64,000 nt of DNA from Chamaecrista fasciculata (lineage: Eukaryota > Streptophyta > Magnoliopsida > Fabales > Fabaceae): assembly GCA_003254925.1 (NCBI GenBank), contig QANZ01054338.1, positions 12,992 through 76,991 on the forward strand. Direction: 5' to 3'. This document shows positions 32,930 through 44,652 of the stretch, in pieces; within the stretch, counting starts at the first letter, position 1; every line of letters starts with the position of its first letter. The translations under genes and the position numbers were made by a program. The notes under the pieces are model-generated. The model was given only the letters and a program-made list of their open reading frames with translations, did not search any database and was not told where the DNA came from.

Positions 32930-33560
32930 TTAACAATTTAATCTTTAAAAGATTACCGAGTTAACAACTCGATACCTAAAAGATTAAAAGACAAAAGTAT
33001 TCTTGATACCCAAAGTATACGGTCATTTTTAGTTGTACCCCTAAAATTTTTTTTGATCAACTGTGCCCCAAAAGTATGTGGTCAATTTCAGTTATATCCC
33101 AAAAGCTTTTGAATTAATTATACTCTCAATCTTTTCTTTTTTTGTGTGAATTGTACCCTCGAATTGTGGGGTATTTGGGGGTACAATTAACTCATATGTG
33201 AAACATTTGAGATATATATAATTGACTAAAAAAAACTTTGAGAGTATAACTAAAATTGACCAAAAAAAAAACTAAGAGTACAACTGAAAATGACCATATA
33301 CTTTGAGGATACCAATAGTACTTTTGCCAAAATTAAAATACACATTTAATCCTGAAAGATCAAAACAATATATTTTTCAATTTTTGAAGTTTAAATGTTA
33401 TACTATTTAATTAATTTATAAAAAAGATTAATTAATATACTATTTTAATCTTTTAAAGATTAAATGTTCAACATTTCAATCTTTCAGAGACCAAATTATC
33501 AATTTAATGATCTTTCAATGATAAAATTATTAAGTTTTTTTTTTGGCCAGAATAAAATTA
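32930..33560. repeat. MITE (AACAATTTAATC family) with another MITE nested at 32991-33330
   Basis: The outer element shares TTAACAATTTAATCTTTAAAAG, CAACTCG and ...TTAGTTTACT with copies at 36340-36600 and 44857-45062. The inner one (about 32991-33330) has inverted ends (CAAAAGTATTCTTGATACCC; inverse GGCAAAAGTACTATTGGTAT). Borders approximate. Confidence 0.6.
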
Positions 33561-33632
33561 TTAGTTTACTCTCTTAAAAACGACTAGAAACCTTGTGTGT
33601 ATGTAATAATATCATATCCAATGCTGTAAGTT

Positions 33633-34617
33633 GTCCTGTCTCGGTTTTTTTATATTTTTATATTTATTAAATAAAACATTACTTATATATTTAATTTAAT
33701 AATATTTCTGGATATATATTTATAATTGCGGTGGTATCTTGGATAATTAATCCGCAAGATGTTTTATAAGGCAACGCTTCAAATTTACTCATAAAGTGCT
33801 ACCACGCAAAACGTCTCAATTTTTTTTTTAATTTCCCTTGTGGTGCTCCATGCTGGAGCGCCTTAAGGCACTTTTTTAAAAAAAAAAATTCCCTTGAGGC
33901 GCTCCAACGTGGAGCACCTCAATATTGACCCTAAATTTTTTTAAAAATTTTTATTTTAATCCTTAGATAATATGTATTCGGAGACTAATTATAACTTTTT
34001 AAAAATTTTTTGGGGTCAATATGTAATTTTTGCAAAATTTGTCGAGTCAAACCGGTCCAGCGTTCAACTACTGGTTGAACCGATGACTGGTCAAGTCAAA
34101 TGCATAACGGTATTTTTGTTCTTCCAAATCAGTCTAGTGTCCGGTTCACCGGTTGAACTGCCCCATCCGATCCAATTTTTTGCACAATGTTGAAAACGCA
34201 AGAATAGTGAGAAAAACTCTTAAGACGTCTTACGTTAAAACACCTTAAGTTAAAAAAAAAACACTTAAGGCGTTTCACATGGTAGCACCTTATGGTTTTT
34301 TATATTTTTTTTCTAAAAATAACCTTAGAGTGTTTCACATGGAAACACCTTAAGATTATTTTTGTTTCTGCGTGGAAACTCCTCAAGAATTTTTATTATT
34401 TTTTAAATTACCCTGGGGCGTTTCATCCTCAAGAATTTTTATTATTTTTTAAATTACCCTGGGGCGTTTCATCGTGGAACACCTTACGTTCTTTTGTTTT
34501 TTAAAAAAAAGTTGTACTTGCGCCGCAATAATAAATATACATACAGAAATATTATTAAATTAAATATATTTTAAGTATTTAATAAATATAAAAATATAAA
34601 AAAAACCGTCCTGTCTC
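33633..34617. mobile_element. Long-TIR element with internal GGCGTTTCA repeats
   Basis: About 95-bp terminal inverted repeats (TTATATTTTTATATTTATTA, then TTTAATTTAATAATATTTCT on both arms). The interior is a degenerate array of (C)CTTAAG / GCGTTTCA(C)ATGG phrases. A 46-bp unit is perfectly duplicated at 34381-34426 and 34427-34472. No coding frame. TSD not resolved. Confidence 0.65.
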
Positions 34618-34884
34618 TATTGCTATTACTAGTTCATACCAAATATAACCAATGTAACAAGAGCTAAATTCCCCAAGCTTTTCCCCATTAAAGGAAGGAA
34701 ACAAACCAACAAAACCCATGTAGGGTTTACTCCTGGATGATTCCTTATATATAATTTTACATGATTACCCATCCTGACGTGGCAAAATCTCATCCATACA
34801 TGATACATCATCATCATCATCATCTCCCACCACTTGTTCCTAGTTTTACATATACATACAATATTATATTCCATTGTACACAAA
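34618..34884 (-). other. 3' flank/UTR of the X8 gene
   Basis: Directly downstream of the stop codon at 34885. Contains a (TCA)n run at 34807-34826. No separate gene. Confidence 0.4.
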
Positions 34885-37356
34885 TTAAACCCTAATGAAC
34901 ACTAACCAAAAGGCAAGGAGGAAAAGAAGAGGAAATTGTAGCATAGTGCCTTGCAAGAGAGACACTCCTTTATTAGAGTCATTGTAGCCACTTCCAGTGC
35001 CAGTTGTAGACGTAGGACTAATCCCAAAGGTAGGACTTGTAGAGCTTATTCCTGTGCCTGTGCCGGTGGTGCCGGTCCCGGTCCCGGTCCCGGTCGTCCC
35101 AGTCCCAGTCCCACCGGTCCCGGTGGTTGTCGATGGAGTTGTGGATGTGGGTGTAGTTGTGGTTGTAGTGGAAGGTGGTGTGCCTGTTATACCTGTTGTT
35201 GGTGTTGATGATGGACTTGTAGTTGTGCCTGTTCCTGTACTGCTGTAACCAGAATCCAAATTATATCAGCAAACATAATACCAAAAAACTTACTTTTTCA
35301 ATCCTTAAATTTGCCTCAAAATTATGATTTAGTCTTTGAATATTAGAAATATACTGTTTGATCACTATTTTTTTTAATAAAGATAAACTAATTTAGTCAA
35401 AGACTGCATTTGTAAAAAAAAATTAGGAACCAAAAAATGTATTTATAATATTCAGGGACTAAATCTTAATTTTTGGACAAATTCAGGACCGAAAAATAAG
35501 TTTTTTTTGTTTCATATATTATCAAATCATATGATAACTATGTGAATGAATCCCCAGCAGTTGAAGTTATTATGCTGTTGTGTTTAATAGCTACCAGACC
35601 AGTGTATAAAATTGCATTTTAGTATAAGATTATGACCTAATAACTATGAAGCATGGACACTACCAAAAAAGAATAAAAAATCTACATCTTCAACTTGTAC
35701 AAGGACACTTCAATTTTTGGCTTGTTGCAATATTTGTATATTGTATTTATGTCACTGTTATAGTTCTTGGCATAAAGAACCCACTTAATTAAGCACAGAT
35801 TTGGTAGCAAATTTGGGTACTCAAGAACCCATACTGTGGTTTCTAAAGAAAAATTCTTGCAGGCAGGATTCTAAAACAGGGGAGGTTGAGACTTTATCCC
35901 GAAAAAATGGTATTTGGCTGTAATATAATCCAAAACCATGATAATCGTTACAATGATAGAGAACATATACAATCAGTTGTGAGATCTAGTTTTACAAGTA
36001 CTGAATTAATCAACCAGTAACAGCAAAGTAATCATAGATACAGATGTGAAGCTTCACCTAACAAATGCCTAAACACCACAAAAAGAAAAGGAAAAGTAAA
36101 AGACTAAAATTTACTTAGAAAGCCTAAGTTCATATATGTTGCCAGATAGAATCCTGTTTTTAACTTTGATCATTCAAAACCCTAAATAACCTCATCTTTT
36201 TTACACAAAAAAATGATCTCTGGGCGAAAGTCAAAAAGCTAACAGAAGGATGCTGGAAGTTGAAAGTTCATGGTTTTATTAATCAAATTTTAAAACTCTA
36301 AAAGTTAAAATCTAAATATATTTTAGCCAAGAATAAAAAAGGAGCAAACTAACTGAAAAATCACCGAATTAACAACTCGGTCTATCAAGAAGATTGAAAC
36401 ACACAATTTAATCTTTGAAAGATCAAAACAGTATACTTATTAGTCCTTTTCATAGACTAAACAAAATACCGTTTTCATCTTCTAGACACCAAAGAGTATA
36501 TTGTTTTAATCTTTTAAGAGACTAAACTATATGTTTCAATTTTTCAGATCAAGTTGCCAATTAGGTGATCTTTCAAGACTGAATTGTTAGTTTACTAAAA
36601 AAAAAAAGAGAAATTGGTAGTTTCAAGAGGAGATCTCAGCAGAAACTGGGTAAGATAGGTTTCATGACAGAAATACATACATGACTAAAAAATGATTCAG
36701 AGAAAGAGCAAACAAGACCCCTCCACTTCACACAAAAATAACCAAAAATCTTCCAAAATTTACAGAACATGTATATATCTAGATCTATCTATAAGCGTAC
36801 CTGGCACTTGAAGGGAAAACACATCCAGATGAAGAAGCTATAGATCAAAGACAAACAGCACAACAAAGAAGAGAGAGATTCAATTCAGATCAGTAAAAAA
36901 CCAAAATCCCAAATCCAAAAAAAGAAATTCTAATCCTGAAAGTTGAGTAGTGAAATTAATTAAGTACTCACAAGGAGCAGTTTGAGAGGTAGTAGCAGTG
37001 CCAGCAAAATCACAGCTTCCTTGAGCTTGACCCTTTTTCTGGAAATAGCTATTAACAGCATAGCTACAATGATCCTTCACTGTATTAGGGTTATAGCAAA
37101 CTCCATTCTGAAGAATGGATACACAATCAGCCCCAGCTCCACATGCATAATCCAGAGTTTTCTGAAGAGCTTGATCTCCCAATCCATCCTTACACACACA
37201 ATAAAGAGCACCTATATACACACATAAAAGAAAAATCAGTTAATTTACAAAAACCCCATTTCAGTATGAAACTATGAATGAACAAGGATGAATTTTCTTA
37301 CTTGAATGGCCGGTGAAGGCTAAGAGAAGCACAAAATAGTACACAAGAAGAACCAT
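34885..37356 (-). CDS. X8-domain GPI-anchored protein, plasmodesmata callose-binding (PDCB)-like
   Basis: Four exons with GT-AG borders: 37302-37356, 36972-37211, 36801-36837, 34885-35242 (690 bp, 229 residues). The ATG at 37356 starts a hydrophobic signal peptide (MVLLVYYFVLLLAFTGHSS). An X8/CBM43 domain follows (residues about 20-90) with the conserved cysteines C25, C42, C48, C57, C67 and C85 and the motifs LDYACG, CYNP, YAVNSYFQ and CDF. Then come a Ser-rich linker with GCVFPSS, a long Thr/Ser/Gly/Pro-rich linker, and a C-terminal hydrophobic tail (LLFLLAFWLVFIRV) after small residues, as in a GPI-attachment signal. Family members bind beta-1,3-glucan (callose) at the cell-wall face of plasmodesmata; the role of this copy is inferred. 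Introns are 90, 134 and 1558 bp, the last containing two MITEs. It is the only intact member of the local tandem family. Confidence 0.9.
35284..35513. repeat. MITE in intron 3 of the X8 gene
   Basis: Ends AAACTTACTTTTTCAATCCT and (inverse) AAACTTATTTTTCGGTCCTG; the interior TTATGATTTAGTCTTTGAAT recurs inverted. A relative lies at 38690-38940. Confidence 0.65.
36340..36600. repeat. MITE in intron 3 of the X8 gene (AACAATTTAATC family)
   Basis: AGCAAACTAACTGAAAAATC on the left, (inverse) AGTAAACTAACAATTCAGTC on the right. Members also at 32930 and 44857. Confidence 0.6.
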
Positions 37357-37520
37357 GATTATTGGTGAAGGTAATCTCAGAGAATATTATGACACAAGTT
37401 CAAATCTATATTCCCAGAATTGGATGGCCTTAGTGGGTATTCTGGAGAGAGAGAGATGGAGGAGAGAGAAGGAGAATAATGGAGGTTTCTGGAGGAGAGA
37501 GAAGTGAGAAAAAGTGAGTG
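37357..37520 (-). promoter_or_regulatory. 5' flank/leader of the X8 gene
   Basis: Conserved among the tandem copies (ATTGGTGAAG, CACAAGTTCAAATCTAT, TTCCCAGAATTGGATGGCC). On the gene strand a CT-rich tract (GA-rich at 37445-37515 on plus) typical of plant core promoters or leaders. No clear TATA box seen. Confidence 0.45.
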
Positions 37521-37774
37521 TAGTGGAGTGTTGTGGTGGGGGTGTCTGCATCTGATGCGCTTTTCAATGGCTGTTTATGTATTTTTGGACACACACAGCA
37601 GAGTCACTAATACAACTGTCTTAAACATAAAAAAAATTGTATTTTTATGCAAATCATTAGGGATCTTTGCACCGTTACCCAAAAGAAAAATATTGTCAGA
37701 GAAAGCTTTTTTTAGCCTTTTCTATAAACCCCCGGCAAAAAACCTTTTATATAATAAAGCTATTGTAATTTAAT

Positions 37775-38146
37775 GTTCAAAATATACTTTTGGTCTTATA
37801 TTTTTGTTTAGATCTCAATTTAGTTTTTTAACTTTTTTTTGTTGCACTTTTTAATCGCATATCTTTTGACCAGTTGTAGAATTGATACTATATTTTTCTT
37901 TGTTAATCTTACATCTTTGTAAAAGATTTTACCATTAGTCCTACTATTTGAAATTTAGTGTAAAAATATAAGATTAATTTTGCAACTTAATCAAAAAATA
38001 TAGGACCAATTCTATAACTTAACCCAAAAATTTAAGATGAAAAGTGTAACACATGACCAAATTGATATCTGAGCAAAAAATATAAGACAAAGAATGTAAC
38101 AAAAATGTTATGAGACAACCCTAAACCCCAAAAGCGCATTCTGACC
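37775..38146. mobile_element. MULE-type MITE
   Basis: 372 bp, same family as 32083-32450: starts GTTCAAAATATACTTTTGGT, ends TTCTGACC. The flanking 9-mers TAATTTAAT and TAATTTAAC match at 8 of 9 bases. Confidence 0.75.
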
Positions 38147-39148
38147 TAATTTAACTTATCCATCTCCTTTCTATAAACCTTAGGTACGATAAAAATCATT
38201 CATAGATAGCAATTTATTGTTTAATGGTAGTGACGTGGTGTTGCTGAACCAAAAAAAAAAGGGAATTGTGGGAAATCGGTGGAAAGAAGCTTTTTTTTTT
38301 TTTTAGTATATTTGATTAACTGGCGTCATTTTCAAAGGGTCCTATCCCTAAAATTTTTTAAAACCCTTTTGAGTCTTAAAAAGCTTAACACAAACATGGT
38401 CTTAGGGTGGCAAATGGCATTGTGAAGGGATGGACCATTAAGGGAAGGTACCCCATGAATGATGTATATGTTTCTTCTCTTCTCATGTGTTGTCAAAAGA
38501 AGATAATTTTGAGGGGAAAATGTATATAAATTTGTTTTGAAAAAATTAATTATTTAGTCCTTATATTTTATTCAAAAATATTAATTTAATTCATATAATT
38601 TTATTTTTCAAATCAATCTTTTTTTCTATAAATGTACTGTACTTCCAAAAAATATGAGAATCGTCCATTTTATAAATTGAGAAAATCTATTTTTTAGTCT
38701 TTAAATTTATTTTAAAATTATGATTTAGTCTTTAAATATTAAAAAAAACATTTTGATCTTTGATTTCTTTTACAAATATAAATTATTTAGTCTTTAAAAT
38801 ACTATCTATAGAGACTAAATTATTGGTGTTTGTAAAAAAAATATGAATAAAAAATTGTATTTTTTATATTTGGTGATTAGATCATATTTTTTGGATAATT
38901 TAAAAATTAAAAAAAATAGTTTTCTTACAAATTTTAGAAAATTTACATTTAAAAGTTTTACTATGAATAAAAAATTTGAGATATAAATAAATAAATAATT
39001 CGAATGGTGTACTCAAATGGTAGTTACTTATTTATCTTTAATCAAATGTCAAAAATTTAATTTTTAATTTAAAATATGAAGCAGTCTTGAATTTTTAGAC
39101 TAATTGTCATATCTATTAAAAATGTTTATAAATCAACGAAGTTATTAC

Positions 39149-39200
<52 letters not shown>

Positions 39201-39895
39201 ATACCTAAATAACATTTAATTAAAAAGGAAAAAAAAAAGAATGAAATGTTTAAGAAATGAAAGTAGTGGTGAATTTTGAGAGACAAGTCTTGTACTTGTT
39301 GTGAAGGTACAGGAATTCCCACAATCTACGTGTTTCATTTTCTCATGATATGTCACTTCTTACTATAATCAATAATGAAAAATGAATGCTTTCTCCAAAT
39401 AGTGATGCTTATCATTTTGTAAGATTATCTCCTATTTCCAATTTTAACGTTATTATTTTTATTATTTAGGTTGTGAAGGTTTTTCTTTTTTGGCCTGATG
39501 TGAGGGGTGGTTAAAAAGATTGATTATATATGGTGAAATACGGATATAATATTATAACTATTTTGTACAATAAAAAATTCAAATACCTTTTATTATTTTT
39601 TTTTTATAATTTAAACTTCATTGATATAAATTTATCAAAATAAATTCCCAAAATTATAACTTACTAATTGAGGTGCTAGCGATTTTATCTTCAGAGGAGG
39701 ATATATATTCATAATTTAAAAAAAATTAAATACTTTATACCTCAAAAAATTTGTATTTATAAAGAAAAATCTAAATATACCAATCTCAACAAAATATATA
39801 AATATAATTGTTAAATTATTAAATATAATAAATTGATATATAAATGTTATTTGAAGAAGTTACAAAACTAACAAAATTAATCTATGTTGTTTTAA
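38147..39895. other. AT-rich intergenic, no gene
   Basis: Holds a MITE relative of 35284-35513 (about 38690-38940), an (ATT)n microsatellite (39150-39199) and the X8-flank homology at 38400-38460. Nothing else supported. Confidence 0.5.
39150..39199. repeat. (ATT)n microsatellite
   Basis: About 16 perfect ATT units. Confidence 0.95.
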
Positions 39896-40437
39896 TATGA
39901 TACACTATGGGTCAATTCGTTTGCGTTTTTTATAAAATTTGTTTTGATTATAATCATAGTGTGATTATAATCAAAGTTGATTATTTTTGTAGTGGTGTTT
40001 GGATGATTGTTGATTATTTGGTGTGAAATTATTAAAATGGGTATGTAATGATTGTGGTAGGTGGATAAAAAGTAAGGAAATTGATAAATTGTATAGGGGT
40101 ATAAATGGAAGAAAAAGTTGGAAAAAGTAAGGTGTGATTTTATTATAATCAAAATGTGTTTGGATATGATTGTTGCTTAAAAAAAAATCAAAATATGTTA
40201 CTGTTTGCCTTGAAAAGCGTGAAAAGTTGATTATAATCATGTGCAAGTGAGGGGGTGATTATTTGATTTGGTGCACCGAATGAATTTTGGCCTATGTAAT
40301 GGTGGACCAAAAGGACTATTTTGTACACTCATAGCCCGACATTTGGTGGACCAGCGAAGAAAATAGTCCACCGTTTCGCAGCAGATGAGAGAGAAGATAA
40401 AAAAAGTCTGGACCCGAAATTTTTTTTCAATTTGGCA

Positions 40438-40441
<4 letters not shown>

Positions 40442-40489
<48 letters not shown>

Positions 40490-40557
40490 NNNNNNNNNNN
40501 NNNNNNNNNNNNNNNNNNNNNNNNNNNNNNNNNNNNNNNNNNNNNNNNNNNNNNNNN

Positions 40558-40605
<48 letters not shown>
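40442..40605. repeat. (CT)n microsatellite with gap
   Basis: Perfect CT repeats on both sides of 68 Ns (40490-40557). The gap is likely an assembly failure in the repeat. Ser-Leu and Arg-Glu frames across it are artefacts. Confidence 0.95.
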
Positions 40606-40608
<3 letters not shown>

Positions 40609-41069
40609 CCACACTGAACAATAACTAATCAATGCAACAGGAAGCGATGATTTGGCTTTCCAGATTCTATCTACAACTCATTTCGGGTCATAGTAGAGAG
40701 AAACCAGAAAATGGAAATCTAAAATACCACAGTCCACGAACCAGTTTTGTAGTAAAACGAGGTCGATATATCGCCGGAGAGGGAACTCCGATGACATCGA
40801 CGACGAGGTGTCGGAGCTTGGTGTGTTCTTCGGCGGTTTTTTTCAATATGGCATAAATCTCTCTCTCTCTCTCTCTCTCTCTCCAAACCCCAGCATTTCC
40901 CAAATCCAAACCCCACCTCCGATTTCCCAAATCTGTCCAAACCCCACCTCTAATTTCCCAAACCCTCCTACGACTTCTCCCATCGCGTCCATCTCCTCCT
41001 CCTTTAATTCATCTTACTCCTACCTAATTAAATCACCACCATAGCATGATCAGCACACTCCGGAGGGCA

Positions 41070-41260
41070 GCTGCTATACTCGACGGAGATGAGAGAGAGA
41101 GAAACAACGATGAGAGAGAGACACGGAGATTAGAGAGAGAAACGACGGAGACGAGAGAGTGAGAGAGAAACGACGAAGATGAGAGAGAGAGAACGACGGA
41201 GATGAGAGAGAGAGAACGACGGAGATCAGAGAGAGGCGACGGAGACGCAGAGACGAGGGA
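41070..41260. repeat. Degenerate GAGAGA/CGACGGAGAT minisatellite
   Basis: Repeating blocks of GAGAGAGA followed by (A)ACGACGGAGATGAGAG with a period of about 20-30 bp, six or more copies. Confidence 0.75.
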
Positions 41261-41574
41261 TTGCGAGAATGGCTAAATTGCCAATTTGATCCCTAAATAT
41301 TTTGGGCAAAATAACATTTTAGCCCTACACAATAATGAGTAATTGTAAAATGGCCCAATATTTATGTAAATGACCATTTTGCCCTTGTGATTTTTGATTG
41401 AATGAATGAGAGTATAGGTAATTTTAGGTATGTATATAGGGGTATAAGTGTAATTGAGTGTGTTTGATTATAAAAAAAATCATGATTATAATTTGATTAG
41501 AAAAAACGTAAACGAACATGTTTATTATGATTATAATCAGAACAGATTATAAAAAAAAAATTATGATACACTAT

Positions 41575-42084
41575 ATGTATTATTTAAGGTAAAAGTATTT
41601 TTAATACTCTTAAAATATGAGGTTTGTTTTAGTTGTATTCCTAAAAAAATTTTAGATTAATTGTGCCCACATTATTTTTAAATAATGTTTGTATATGTGT
41701 TAGAATTTCAATCTAAATTCAAACCTCCAGCAAAAGAGATGTTTTGTCAATAGATAGAGGGATGACTATAAAACTTATTGCACGCATACACACCCAAAAT
41801 ATGATATTAATTAACCCAATCAACTATATAACTACATTATTATCAATATTGGATTTACATAAATATGTTATGCATGACTCTGATGATTAAAGATTCCAAA
41901 AATAATGACTTTGATGCATCATATGTGGCTTCCTTCAGTAGTCCATAGCAGCATTATTGTCAATGATGAAATGTACCATTTATTTGTCGCTTTTTTCAGT
42001 TAAATATTATTTATTGATTTTAGTCCTTTTTTAATATAAATAGATTATTCATTTAATGAAGGTACACTAGTAAAATATACATAA
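41575..42084. other. AT-rich spacer, no gene
   Basis: Contains a fragment (41590-41685) related to the nested MITE at 32991-33330. Nothing else seen. Confidence 0.4.
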
Positions 42085-42093
42085 TATATAGTT

Positions 42094-42503
42094 GGCCAAA
42101 GTCTTATTTTGGTCCCTCATGTTTGTTTAAAGTTTTGTTTTGATTTCTCATGTTTTTTCAAAGTTCTATTTTGGTCTCTCAAGTTTTTTTTTTTGTTTTT
42201 TTTTAGTCCCTCAAGTTTCTAAAAAGTTTCACCATTAATTCTTAACTCTTTTCCATCCACTTTTTCTGTTAAAATAAATAAATAAATAACTTTTATCTCC
42301 CGAAAATTTTGCTCTTTTACAAAAGGAAAGGACCTTAATGCAAAAGCACAAAATTGTTGGGAGATGAAAGTTATTTTTTTTCTTTTTCTTTAACGAAAAA
42401 GTGGATGGAAAGAGTTAGTGACTAACGGTAGAACTTTTTGAAAATGTGAAGGACCAAAACGAAGCTTTAAGCAAACATGAGGGACCAAAATAGAACTTTG
42501 GCC
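42094..42503. mobile_element. MULE-type MITE
   Basis: 410 bp, ends GGCCAAAGTCTTATTTTGGT and (inverse) GGCCAAAGTTCTATTTTGGT, with a perfect 9-bp TSD TATATAGTT (42085-42093, 42504-42512). Same terminal family as 29250-30266. Confidence 0.9.
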
Positions 42504-42909
42504 TATATAGTTTATAGCGAGGCTTTTTTTTTTTTTTTGGTACAAAAGCCAAACAAGTTTAAAAGAAAAATTATGTCCTCAAGAAAGAGGCATGCCACAG
42601 TAACACACCTCTCAATCTTTTGAAAAATATTGGTGGTATCTTTTTCCTCGTGGAATTAAACATATATGTATTAGTAAAAAAATCAATTAAGTGTAGGGTG
42701 AATTGGTTTCATAATTCTGAGCACAAAAAGAATTGGTTTCATAAGATAAAGGTTTATAAGGAAGCATAGACAGTTAAAAGTAGTTTTATGCAAAGCTTGA
42801 AAGAAAACAGAAGATAAGGAAGCAAAGAAAAAATCACACCAAAGATTTATATTAGATCAAGAACAATCTTAATCTTACATTCACTTTTCAAGAAAAAAGT
42901 AACAAAATT

Positions 42910-43930
42910 TTAGGTCAAATGCTCAAATTAGTCATAGATGTTTCAGAATGTTCAAAATGATCATACATGTTCTCATTGTTGCTCACTTTTGGTCCCAAAC
43001 AACTTAATATAGTCACATCTCTCTCGGTTCAAGTTCAAATGTGATAAGTCCAGAATTACAGGTTACTTTTGACGAGTATTTTCTCTATTAAGTTGGGACG
43101 ATTAATAAACAAAGTCAAATCGGGTCCCAAAAGTGAGCCGTTCATTTCACGATCAAACAAATTAAGTTGATCGATCATATCTTTCTCATTTCAAGTCTGA
43201 ATGCAATGAACTCATAGCTACGAGTTACTATTAAAAGACTCATTAAGAGTATATGCAACAAACAAACCCAACTCCTCAACCTCAAATTAGGTCCCGAAAG
43301 TGGGCCCTCTCACTTTGCAATAAAAAAAATAAAGTTGATCATATCTCTCTCGTATTAATTTTAAATGCGACGAAGTCAAAGCTAAGAGTTACTATTAACA
43401 AGTCCTTTTTCTACCCAATTGAAATTTGGAACCGTTAATAGATGAGATCAAATTCAACTAAAAAATGGGGTTGGGACCATAAGGTAAAACTTATGAAAAA
43501 TTGGTTCCAAACTCACTTTAGAGTTTGATTTAACCTCATTTGCTAACGATTTCAACTAAGAAAAAATAAAAGACTCATTAAGAGTAATTCATAATTTAAA
43601 ATTCGTCACATTTGGACTTGAAATTTAAGAGATATGACCAATTTTGCTTGTTTGACTATGAAACAAGCGGCCTCCTTCGGAATCCAATTTAATCTCATTT
43701 GTTGATGATCCAAACTTGATAGAGAAAGTATTTTTCGAAAGCAACACGTAGTTATGAACTCGTAAAATTCAAATTTGAAACAAGAGAAATATGACCACAT
43801 TTAATAGTTTGGAATCAAAATGAAACATTTTGCCAACATTTAAGAATAATATGAATCTTTTGAAACATAAAGGATCAAAATAAATATCAAAACATACAAT
43901 TAGGACCAAAATGAACCTTTCACCTGCTAA
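42910..43930. repeat. Large imperfect inverted repeat built of tandem sub-repeats
   Basis: The left half has three diverged units of about 180 bp marked by GATCATATCT(C/T)TCTC-like words followed by GAGTTACTATTAA (about 43010, 43165, 43340). The right half carries the inverted form (AGAGATATGACCA near 43630, AGAAATATGACCAC near 43785). The ends read AAATGCTCAAATTAGTC on the left and ATTAGGACCAAAATGAAC on the right. Non-coding. Confidence 0.55.
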
Positions 43931-44070
43931 AAATAGTAAGAAGAAGAAAAGTGCTTGGAAAGATGTTTAATGTGTTAAAACTGGACCAAGCAAAATCCAA
44001 AGTCCAAAAATGACTTTTGACACTATCAAAATAAATATCAAATAAAGTAAAGTTTAATAATCAATAATTA

Positions 44071-44357
44071 ATTAATGAGTAAGCTACTAAATTGGTCCCT
44101 GGATTATTGGCTCGCTGACAGATTGGTCCCCGAATTTAGAAAATTGACAAATAGATCCCCGAATTTTTCTAACGAGTCAAATAGGTCCTTCTGTGCATGT
44201 TATTCGGGGACCTATTTGACTAACGTTAGAAAAATTTGGGGACCTATTTGACTCGTTAGAAAAATTCGGGGACCTATTTGTCAATTTCTTAAATTCGGGG
44301 ACCAATCTGTCAGCGAGCCAATAATCCAGGGACCAATTTGGTAGTTTACTCATTAAT
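44071..44357. mobile_element. Foldback MITE, near-perfect hairpin
   Basis: About 110-bp arms: ATTGGTCCCTGGATTATTGG, CTCGCTGACAGATTGGTCCC and so on are repeated inverted with only a few mismatches, around a short loop near 44190. Outer ATTAATGAG/CTCATTAAT flanks are part of the palindrome, so the TSD cannot be told apart. Confidence 0.8.
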
Positions 44358-44652
44358 TAATTAAAAGTTACACAAATCGAAATTTAGTCCATTAAATCAA
44401 CATCCATGGGACTCTCTTGAATCTTAATTGTTTTTGAACTTTTAATTATATAACGAGTTTTGCTAAGAAAAGTCCTATAGTTATGGCTATAGAAATTTTG
44501 TGTTTGGCCTAAATTCCAAAATAATTGACTAAAATTCAAAAAAAAAAAGAAAGAAAATTGAACAGAGAAGTGAGAGAGAGACACAAAGTTCCATAGCTTA
44601 AGCTATGGAACTTTTCATAGCAAAACCCTTATAGAACCAGCTAGTTTAGACA

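Larger units (their letters stand above)
39909..41561. mobile_element. TIR element with 13-bp flanking direct repeat, microsatellite-rich
   Basis: Flanked by a perfect direct repeat TATGATACACTAT (39896-39908, 41562-41574). Both ends carry inverted blocks (TTCGTTTGCGTTTTTT and the inverse form TTCGTTTACGTTTTTT; ATTATAATCA words). The interior has a (CT)n tract with a 68-N gap (40442-40605), a second (CT)n at 40858-40883 and a GAGA/CGACGGAGA array at 41070-41260. No protein recognised. Probably a non-autonomous DNA transposon; superfamily uncertain. Confidence 0.65.

Noticed and set aside
34951..35248. Pro/Val-rich or Cys-rich frames on the plus strand
   Set aside because: Antisense shadow of the Thr/Gly linker of the X8 gene.
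40237..40632. Arg-Glu and Ser-Leu repeat proteins
   Set aside because: Translations of a CT/GA microsatellite with a gap.
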